From NCBI GenBank assembly GCA_936928855.1, contig CAKZHZ010000093.1:1-13125 (forward strand): DNA of 13,125 nucleotides. The letters run 5' to 3'. This DNA is from an uncultured Polycyclovorans sp. (GTDB lineage Bacteria > Pseudomonadota > Gammaproteobacteria > Nevskiales > Nevskiaceae). The notes under the pieces are model-generated. The model did not search any database, had not been told where the DNA came from, and was given only the letters and a program-made list of their open reading frames with translations. The translations under genes and the position numbers were made by a program. Below, piece after piece: positions 8,700 through 13,125 of the stretch; within the stretch, counting starts at the first letter, position 1; every line of letters starts with the position of its first letter.

Positions 8700-10223
8700 T
8701 CACCGTTTCAGCAGGGAGCCCAGCAGCCCCCGCAGCAATTGCCGGCCCACTTCCCGCCCCATGGCACTGCCGGCGCTGCGCACTGCCGACTGCAGTGCCT
8801 TCTCGGCCATGCCCTGCGGCGCCGCGCGTCGGCGCGGAGGGGTCCGCCGCGTGGACGTGACCGGGCCATAGGCCTCGGACACCTGCGACTGCCATTCGGC
8901 CGCGCGTTCGGCTGCGGCTGCGTCCTCGGCAGCGCGCGTCTCGGCCGCCTCCGCCTTGCGGCTCAGCACCTCGTAGGCAGACTCGCGGTCCACCGCCGCC
9001 TCGTAGCGGCCCGCCACCGGGCTACGCGCCATCACCGCGGAGCGCTCGTCCGCGGTCAGAGTCCCCATCCGCGAGCGCGGCGGCGCCACCATCGCCCGCT
9101 CCACCGGGCTTGGAACACCCTTGTCCTGCAGCGTCGACACCAGGGCCTCACCCACCCCCATGGCCGTGATGGCACTCACCACGTCCACCCCGGGGTTGGC
9201 GCGAAAGGTCTCGGCGGCCGCCCGCACGGCCTTCTGATCCCGGGGCGTGAACGCGCGCAGGCCATGCTGCACCCGATTGCCAAGCTGCCCCAGCACCGCA
9301 TCGGGCAGATCCAGCGGGTTCTGCGTGACGAAATACACCCCCACACCCTTGGAGCGGATCAGACGCACCACCTGTTCCACCTTGTCCACCAGCGCTGCCG
9401 GGGCATCCTTGAACAGCAAGTGGGCTTCATCGAAGAAGAACACCAGCTTGGGCCGGTCCAGATCCCCCGCCTCCGGCAGACTCTCGAACAGCTCCGACAG
9501 CAGAAACAGCAGAAAGGTGGCGTACAGCCGCGGACGCGCGAACAACTGGTCCGCCGCCAGCACATTGATGATGCCGCGCCCGGACAGGTCCGTGCGCATC
9601 AAATCGGTCAATTCCAACGCCGGCTCGCCGAACAGGTGCGCCCCGCCCTCCTGTTCCAGCTGCAACAGCGCACGTTGGATGGCCGCCACCGAGGCGGTGC
9701 TGACCAGCCCATACTGTTGGCCGATGGCCTTGGCGTTCTCCCCCACATGCCGCAGCAGGGCCTGCAGATCCTTCAGGTCCAGCAGCGCCAGGCCCTGGTC
9801 ATCGGCAAACTTGAAGGCTACCGCCAGCACGCCGGCCTGAGCATCGGTGAGGCCCATCAGCCGCGCCAGCAGCAAGGGGCCCATCTCGGAAATGGTAGTG
9901 CGGACCGGATGTCCCGCGGTGCCGAACACATCCCAGAACACCACTGGCTGCGCCGCCGGCACATAGCCCGTCACACCCACCTCGGCCGCGCGCGCCGCCA
10001 GTTTGGGGTTGTCGCCTCCGGCGGCTGCCAGCCCCGACAGGTCACCCTTCACATCAGCACAGAACACCGGCACGCCGATCGCCGAAAAGCCCTCCGCCAG
10101 CACCTGCAGTGTGACGGTCTTGCCGGTACCGGTGGCGCCGGCCACCAGCCCGTGACGGTTGGCATAGCGGGCCCGCAACGCCTGGGGGGTGTCGCCCTTG
10201 CCAATGAGAATGCGGTCAGTCAT
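8700..10223 (-). CDS. DUF853/HerA-like ATPase (YjgR type)
   Basis: P-loop ATPase of the HerA/FtsK-like superfamily, closest by eye to the DUF853 group that includes E. coli YjgR. Its cellular role is not established. The 507-residue product has the usual length. Walker A GATGTGKT is at 29-36. ADVKGDLSG, a conserved DUF853 segment, is at 56-64. Walker B LVFFFDEAH is at 261-269, and the sensor-like VTQNPLDLPD is near 300-309. The C-terminal 120 residues are an Ala/Glu-rich, probably coiled-coil linker, then an Arg-rich patch (RRTPPRRRAA) and a helical tail. The start is the ATG at 10221-10223 (MTDRILIGKG), without a clear ribosome site; a TTG 19 codons earlier sits in a hairpin. It lies 4 nt before rsmG, so the two are likely cotranscribed. 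Confidence 0.9.
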   Translation of the reverse strand: MTDRILIGKGDTPQALRARYANRHGLVAGATGTGKTVTLQVLAEGFSAIGVPVFCADVKGDLSGLAAAGGDNPKLAARAAEVGVTGYVPAAQPVVFWDVFGTAGHPVRTTISEMGPLLLARLMGLTDAQAGVLAVAFKFADDQGLALLDLKDLQALLRHVGENAKAIGQQYGLVSTASVAAIQRALLQLEQEGGAHLFGEPALELTDLMRTDLSGRGIINVLAADQLFARPRLYATFLLFLLSELFESLPEAGDLDRPKLVFFFDEAHLLFKDAPAALVDKVEQVVRLIRSKGVGVYFVTQNPLDLPDAVLGQLGNRVQHGLRAFTPRDQKAVRAAAETFRANPGVDVVSAITAMGVGEALVSTLQDKGVPSPVERAMVAPPRSRMGTLTADERSAVMARSPVAGRYEAAVDRESAYEVLSRKAEAAETRAAEDAAAAERAAEWQSQVSEAYGPVTSTRRTPPRRRAAPQGMAEKALQSAVRSAGSAMGREVGRQLLRGLLGSLLKR

Positions 10224-10251
10224 GTCCGGGGTCCGGAACGCAGGGCCGGAA

Positions 10252-10280
10252 ATGATCCGCTGTGTGCCGACGTCGGGCAA
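10252..10280 (-). promoter_or_regulatory. Possible sigma-70 promoter for the ATPase-rsmG-parAB operon
   Basis: Minus-strand -35 TTGCCC (plus 10275-10280) and -10 GATCAT (plus 10252-10257) with a 17-nt spacer; both boxes match consensus at 4 of 6 positions. The -35 box lies in the loop and arm of the hairpin at 10269-10293. Evidence is consensus matching only, so readthrough from the sigma/anti-sigma genes is an equal alternative. Confidence 0.3.
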
Positions 10281-10293
10281 GCCGCCCGACGTC
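10269..10293 (-). terminator. Strong hairpin at the end of the fecR-like gene
   Basis: Perfect 10-bp inverted repeat, GACGTCGGGC (10269-10278) and GCCCGACGTC (10284-10293), with a 5-nt loop. It overlaps the TGA stop of the FecR-like gene. The downstream sequence on the minus strand is GGCACACAGC, with no T-tract, so it is not a classical intrinsic terminator. It may work with Rho, protect the 3' end, or be a palindromic protein-binding site. Confidence 0.45.
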
Positions 10294-11263
10294 AGGGCGT
10301 CCGCTTGGCCAGGCCGATCTCGCGACCATCCTCGCTGTAGCGCACCTCGATCGACATTTCCGCGCCCAGGGCGGCGGCGAGGTTCTCGGCGTCACCGGTC
10401 ACAAAAGTGCCACTGACCGGCAGCAGGTTCAGCGATGGGTCGAGAATGTGGATACGTTGGCGGGCATAGCGGTTGACCTCACGCACCGCCTCGGCGAGCG
10501 GCGTGGCCCTGAACAGCAAGCGCCCCCGAGTCCAGCTGACCACCGCATCCTCATCCACCTGCTGCCGCTCAACCGCAGGCTGCGCCGGTCGGATCCGCAA
10601 CTGTTCACCGGGCGCCACCTCCAGCGACGGATGTCCTTCGTCGCGATCCACCACGACACGCCCTTCCAGCAACGTCACCCTCAGCTCGTCGTCCTCCCGC
10701 CGCACCGTAAACCGCGTACCCAGCGCCGTCACGCTACCGCGACCGGCCGCCACCCTGAAAGGACGTGCCGCATCGTGCGCCACATCAAACAGCGCCTCCC
10801 CCTGCTGCAAGTCGATCTCCCGCGCCGAATCGCGATACGCAACCCGCAGACGACTGTTGGTGTTGAGAATCACCGTAGAGCCATCCGCGAGCGTCACCGT
10901 CTTTTGCTCCCCCAACGCCGTGCGATACAGGCCTGGCGGGTTCTGCCACAACCACAGCGCGCCCAACGCAAGGGCAGCTACCAGCAGACTGGCCGCCAGC
11001 GCGGCAGACTGCCGCCAGCGCACCCGGGGCCTGGCCGTCTCGCGCAACGTCTGCCGCATCAACTGCCGCACCTCGGCGCGCCCTGCAGCGGCGCCCACTT
11101 GGGCCCACAACCGCTCAACCTGATCAAAGGCCAGCGCGTGTGCCGGCGTGGCCCGCCAATGCTGATAGGCCATGCGTTCCATCGGGCTGATGTCAGGGTC
11201 CAGCAACCGTGCAAACCAGCGCTCGGCCTCGGCCAACTGCTGAGGTGTGGGTGTGTGTTTCAT
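10292..11263 (-). CDS. FecR-type anti-sigma factor / transmembrane regulator
   Basis: Inner-membrane regulator that holds or activates its partner ECF sigma factor and relays a signal from an outer-membrane receptor. The 323-residue product has three parts. A cytoplasmic DUF4880 domain spans about 10-58 (ERWFARLLDPDISPMERMAY). One membrane helix spans about 86-106. The periplasmic part has the FecR domain, about 112-205 (LADGSTVILNTNSRL, GEALFDVA), then a C-terminal STN/DUF4974-like domain from about 246 (GRLLFRATPLAEAVREVNRY). LGTRF at 181-185 contains a Gly-Thr pair like the self-cleavage site reported in FoxR/FecR proteins. The start is the ATG at 11261-11263, overlapping the sigma-factor stop as ATGA. 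The signal is unknown; iron uptake is common for the family but not shown here. Confidence 0.9.
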   Translation of the reverse strand: MKHTPTPQQLAEAERWFARLLDPDISPMERMAYQHWRATPAHALAFDQVERLWAQVGAAAGRAEVRQLMRQTLRETARPRVRWRQSAALAASLLVAALALGALWLWQNPPGLYRTALGEQKTVTLADGSTVILNTNSRLRVAYRDSAREIDLQQGEALFDVAHDAARPFRVAAGRGSVTALGTRFTVRREDDELRVTLLEGRVVVDRDEGHPSLEVAPGEQLRIRPAQPAVERQQVDEDAVVSWTRGRLLFRATPLAEAVREVNRYARQRIHILDPSLNLLPVSGTFVTGDAENLAAALGAEMSIEVRYSEDGREIGLAKRTP

Positions 11264-11850
11264 AGCGATTTCGTCACCTCGCACTCCAGCACACCCACCC
11301 GCTCTCGGATGAGCGCCAACGCGCGTGTGATGTGCTGGTCGACCATTGAGGTGGAAATTCGGCAGCGGGCGGCAATCTCGCGATGTCGCAGGCCATGGAA
11401 GCGGCTCAGGACAAACACCTGTCGACACCGCTCCGGCAGCGTCAAAACCGCCGCCACGATCAGCCGCATCTGCTCCTCCTGCGCCACCTGCTCATCCACT
11501 GGCGCCTCATCGGCGGCCAACTCCAGCTCATCGACCGTCACCGTACCCTGCACATTGTGGGCCCGATCCTGGCGCCCGCGTGAGAACGCCAGGTTGATGG
11601 CAATGCGGAACAGCACCGCCTTGAAACTTTCGGGATCCCGATCACGATAGCGCCACGCCCTGACATATGCTTCCTGCGCCAGGTCATCGGCTTCCGTCTC
11701 ATTGCCGAGTCGGCGCTGCAGGATCCGCAGCACCGCCGCATGATGCTCACGATAGGCCGCCTCGAACGCAGCCCGCCCCTCCGCCGAGCCGGCGTCATCC
11801 CGCTCCATGTCATCCATTGCATCCGCCAGAAAGGGTTGCGGCGCGCTCAT
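11260..11850 (-). CDS. ECF sigma factor, FecI-like
   Basis: Extracytoplasmic-function sigma-70 family factor that directs RNA polymerase to a small regulon. The 196-residue product carries region 2 at about 33-97 (YREHHAAVLRILQRRLG, then EADDLAQEAYVRAWR with the -10 recognition helix) and region 4 at about 133-184 (LPERCRQVFVLSRFHGLRHR, with the HTH REIAARCRISTSMVDQHI). The first ~25 residues are extra and acidic. The start is the ATG at 11848-11850, preceded by a near-perfect AGGAGGT at 11855-11861, 4 nt away, so strong translation is expected. Downstream fecR overlaps by ATGA. The FecI-FecR pairing is clear, but no TonB-dependent receptor gene follows, which is the usual third member. Confidence 0.93.
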   Translation of the reverse strand: MSAPQPFLADAMDDMERDDAGSAEGRAAFEAAYREHHAAVLRILQRRLGNETEADDLAQEAYVRAWRYRDRDPESFKAVLFRIAINLAFSRGRQDRAHNVQGTVTVDELELAADEAPVDEQVAQEEQMRLIVAAVLTLPERCRQVFVLSRFHGLRHREIAARCRISTSMVDQHITRALALIRERVGVLECEVTKSL

Positions 11851-11981
11851 CCAGACCTCCTCCAGCCGAACTGGTGACGCCGTCGTCGGGCGCAGTACCC
11901 TTCAGCCGCATCACGTCCATCGCCCGCTTTCACGGCGCCCCGGCGGGCTGTGCACGGCCTCGGAAGCACCCGCAGTGGGTT

Positions 11982-12010
11982 CGTATGGGGATAAACGCTT
12001 GGAACGCCAA
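11982..12010 (-). promoter_or_regulatory. Possible promoter for the sigma/anti-sigma pair
   Basis: Minus-strand -35 TTGGCG (plus 12005-12010) and -10 CATACG (plus 11982-11987), 17 nt apart. This gives a leader of roughly 125 nt before the sigma-factor start. The match is weak, especially at -10. No GGAA-type ECF autoregulatory box was recognised in the 218-nt gap. Confidence 0.25.
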
Positions 12011-12068
12011 ACACCACAGGTGCGCCACGTGCCTCGCCCATGCCGGACGGCACGAAAGGCACACCCGA

Positions 12069-12614
12069 TCACTGGACCGGAGGCTCCAATGGCTCCAGAG
12101 GCTGCAACGAACGGGGGGAATCGACCGCCAGCTTCAGTCCGACGATGGCGTTGCGCATCTGATCGGTACTGGGGAGATTGAAGGTATTCCAGCGAAACAG
12201 CCGGAACCCTGCATCCATTAACGCCTTCTCACGGCGAAGCTCAGCCTCGGTCCGCTCGATCTCGTCTTCAAAGCCATCCTCAAGCTCAATCACGGCCACC
12301 GTGCGGAAACTGCGATCACACACAACGAAATCGGCCACCAAATCCTGCACATGACGTTGCCACAACCGCGCCTCCTGGCCACGAACGAAGACCAGCTTGG
12401 CCAATGACACCTGGCACAGCACGATGTGATCCGGCAGAGCATCCATCAAGGAGAAGAAAATGGATTGCTCCAGGTCTCCCAACGGGCGACGGCGGCGATA
12501 GGGCCAGCGCCCCGACAAACGGGCACGGTCACGACGGCGGCGTCGCCAAACCACCACAGCCAGTGCGCCTGCAAAACACAGCAACACCACAGCAGAGAGC
12601 ACGATCCACATCAT
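12069..12614 (-). CDS. Membrane-anchored DUF2726 protein
   Basis: A 181-residue protein whose function is not known. An N-terminal membrane helix (about 3-23, WIVLSAVVLLCFAGALAVVV) is followed by an Arg-rich patch (24-43), so the rest should be cytoplasmic by the positive-inside rule. Residues 45-164 resemble DUF2726, a domain I associate with the restriction-endonuclease-like fold: LEQSIFFSLMDALPDHIVLC, then DFVVCD (95-100), AVIELE (107-112), a charged helix, and the late AGFRLFRWN. Possible active-site residues are D95, E110, E112 and K130. The tail repeats PLEPLEPP. The start chosen is the first of two adjacent ATGs (12612-12614), 5 nt after GGAGG; a GTG five codons earlier overlaps that site. 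It stands alone upstream of the sigma-factor gene. Confidence 0.8.
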   Translation of the reverse strand: MMWIVLSAVVLLCFAGALAVVVWRRRRRDRARLSGRWPYRRRRPLGDLEQSIFFSLMDALPDHIVLCQVSLAKLVFVRGQEARLWQRHVQDLVADFVVCDRSFRTVAVIELEDGFEDEIERTEAELRREKALMDAGFRLFRWNTFNLPSTDQMRNAIVGLKLAVDSPRSLQPLEPLEPPVQ

Positions 12615-12664
12615 CACAACCTCCAACACACCGCCTGTGTCGGCCTCGACCGTTGTGCGGCGGT

Positions 12665-12693
12665 GTTATCCACTAAGACGCATGAACACGCAA
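12665..12693 (-). promoter_or_regulatory. Possible promoter of the DUF2726 gene
   Basis: Minus-strand -35 TTGCGT (plus 12688-12693) and -10 GATAAC (plus 12665-12670) with a 17-nt spacer, about 50 nt upstream of the start codon. The first bases of the -35 box overlap the hairpin at 12692-12719. Consensus match only. Confidence 0.35.
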
Positions 12694-12719
12694 AAACCGC
12701 ACCGTTCATCACGGTTTTT
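12692..12719. terminator. Terminator-like hairpin, possibly bidirectional
   Basis: AAAAACCG (12692-12699) pairs with CGGTTTTT (12712-12719) across a 12-nt loop; an inner ACCG/CGGT alternative exists. Each strand ends the hairpin with a run of five T. It could stop minus-strand transcription coming from the outer-membrane protein gene before the DUF2726 promoter. The stem is short in G:C pairs, so efficiency is uncertain. Confidence 0.45.
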
Positions 12720-12847
12720 CGACCTTTGGCGGATGAAATGCGTCACTTTCCTGACATCGGGCTGCGGATGATGCCCGACGGAAGCAGCCTTTGCAGGCTG
12801 AAAATGGCCAGCGTGACGAGGGTGAGGCCATGGAGGGCATGCTCACG

Positions 12848-12919
12848 CGTCATGCCCGATCGGATCGGACATCCAGACCCGACCGTTGCAGCCGGGCCCC
12901 GGATCCAGTCCGGGTGACG
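12848..12919. repeat. REP-like palindromic unit 1
   Basis: A 72-bp unit bounded by CGTCA and TGACG. It contains two hairpins: one around CCCGATCGGATCGG near the left end and CCCGGATCCAGTCCGGG near the right. It is about 85% identical by eye to the unit at 12931-13003 and is the more degenerate copy. Such CGTCAT...TGACG elements are common between genes in Proteobacteria. Confidence 0.75.
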
Positions 12920-12930
12920 CTGCCTGCACC

Positions 12931-13003
12931 CGTCATGCCCGACTTGATCGGGCATCCAGACCCCACCGTTGCAGCTGGACCCCCGATCAAGTCGGGGGTG
13001 ACG
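12931..13003. repeat. REP-like palindromic unit 2
   Basis: A 73-bp unit, 83 bp out of register with unit 1. Hairpin A is ATGCCCGA/TCGGGCAT with loop CTTGA. Hairpin B is CCCCCGA/TCGGGGG with loop TCAAG. The two arms are also complementary to each other: CCCGACTTGATCGGG near 12938 is the exact reverse complement of CCCGATCAAGTCGGG near 12982. With the outer CGTCA/TGACG and inner TCCAG/CTGGA pairs, the unit can form one long stem or two small ones. Confidence 0.8.
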
Positions 13004-13011
13004 GGGGAGGG

Positions 13012-13054
13012 TTGCCTTTGCCTTTGCCGTTACAAATCACAAGTCACGAGTCAC
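13012..13054. repeat. Short tandem repeats: hexamer then heptamer tracts
   Basis: Two adjoining microsatellite-like tracts. TTGCCT occurs at 13012-13017 and 13018-13023, with a degenerate TTGCCG at 13024-13029. A 7-nt unit follows: degenerate CCGTTAC at 13027-13033, then AAATCAC, AAGTCAC and GAGTCAC at 13034-13040, 13041-13047 and 13048-13054. On the minus strand the heptamers read GTGAYTN and come straight after the hairpin that ends the outer-membrane protein gene. Confidence 0.6.
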
Positions 13055-13069
13055 AGCGCCGCAGGCGCT
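13055..13069 (-). terminator. Hairpin after the outer-membrane protein gene
   Basis: Perfect 6-bp stem AGCGCC (13055-13060) and GGCGCT (13064-13069) with a 3-nt loop, starting at the last base of the TGA stop codon. The sequence after it on the minus strand is the GTGACTC heptamer tract rather than a T-run, so it is at best a weak or Rho-assisted terminator. Confidence 0.35.
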
Positions 13070-13125
13070 CAGAAGGCGAGCTTCACCCCCACACTCTTCG
13101 CTTCGAACTCGCTGCCGGAGGTGTC
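13069..13125 (-). CDS. Probable outer-membrane beta-barrel protein (C-terminal end only)
   Basis: Only the last 18 codons and the TGA stop (13069-13071) are inside the window; the rest lies beyond the right edge. The visible residues end SEFEAKSVGVKLAF. A terminal Phe with hydrophobic residues at alternating positions before it (V, V, L, F) is the signature of the last beta strand recognised by the BamA insertion machinery. It could be a porin, an OmpA-like barrel or a TonB-dependent receptor; this fragment cannot tell. If it is a receptor, it would be a candidate partner of the FecI/FecR-like pair, although it lies upstream rather than downstream. The open frame itself is clear; the function is inferred from a very short segment. 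Confidence 0.55.
   Translation of the reverse strand, partial: DTSGSEFEAKSVGVKLAF

Noticed and set aside
8694..10340. Open frame of 548 codons on the plus strand, antisense to the DUF853 ATPase gene
   Set aside because: Low-complexity, His/Arg/Gln-rich translation with no domain. The opposite strand has clear Walker A and B motifs.
12785..12800. Hairpin CAGCCT/AGGCTG as a terminator
   Set aside because: It is followed by AAAA on the plus strand and by no T-run on the minus strand, and no plus-strand gene leads into it.
12743..12955. 70-codon minus-strand frame starting MPDQVGHDG
   Set aside because: It is a translation of the REP-like palindromes; frames of this kind are frequent false gene calls at such repeats.
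12848..13003. Possible CRISPR-like repeat-spacer pair
   Set aside because: Only two units, each palindromic with similar interior sequence, an 11-bp gap between them and no cas genes.

Overview
The window is GC-rich chromosomal DNA (well above 55% G+C by eye), and every gene I can support lies on the minus strand. The F-type ATP synthase genes run atpI-B-E-F-H-A-G-D in transcriptional order, directly after rsmG-parA-parB. This layout is typical of Gamma- and Betaproteobacteria. Subunit lengths and numbering match E. coli closely; for example AtpA has 513 residues with its P-loop at 169-176 and arginine finger at R376. I cannot choose between the two classes or name a genus from sequence alone.

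Layout in order of transcription (right to left). At the right edge is the last 18 codons of a probable outer-membrane beta-barrel protein, followed by a hairpin and short tandem repeats. Next comes about 450 bp without a gene, holding two tandem REP-like palindromic units and a terminator-like hairpin. Then come a membrane-anchored DUF2726 protein (12069-12614) and an ECF sigma factor/FecR-type anti-sigma pair overlapping by ATGA (11260-11850 and 10292-11263). A perfect 10-bp hairpin overlaps the fecR stop codon. After it lies a likely operon: a DUF853/HerA-like ATPase, rsmG, parA and parB, with a 4-bp gap and then two ATGA overlaps. A 165-bp element with perfect 22-bp terminal inverted repeats sits exactly at the parB stop. 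The atp operon follows, with a credible sigma-70 promoter before atpI. It runs off the left edge inside atpD after 331 codons.

How the genes work together: AtpI/B/E/F form the membrane (Fo) part and assembly factor, and AtpH/A/G/D form F1. The c-subunit carboxylate is Asp followed by Ala, which fits proton rather than sodium coupling. ParA and ParB form the chromosome partition pair. RsmG methylates 16S rRNA. The FecI/FecR-like pair is a cell-surface signalling module, but no TonB-dependent receptor gene lies next to it inside the window.

Most of the window is conserved housekeeping DNA. I do not see a convincing new multigene system. The most unusual items are the MITE-like element fused to the end of parB, the DUF853 ATPase gene where mnmG is commonly found, the receptor-less sigma/anti-sigma pair, the REP-like pair with two alternative folds, and several perfect intercistronic hairpins.
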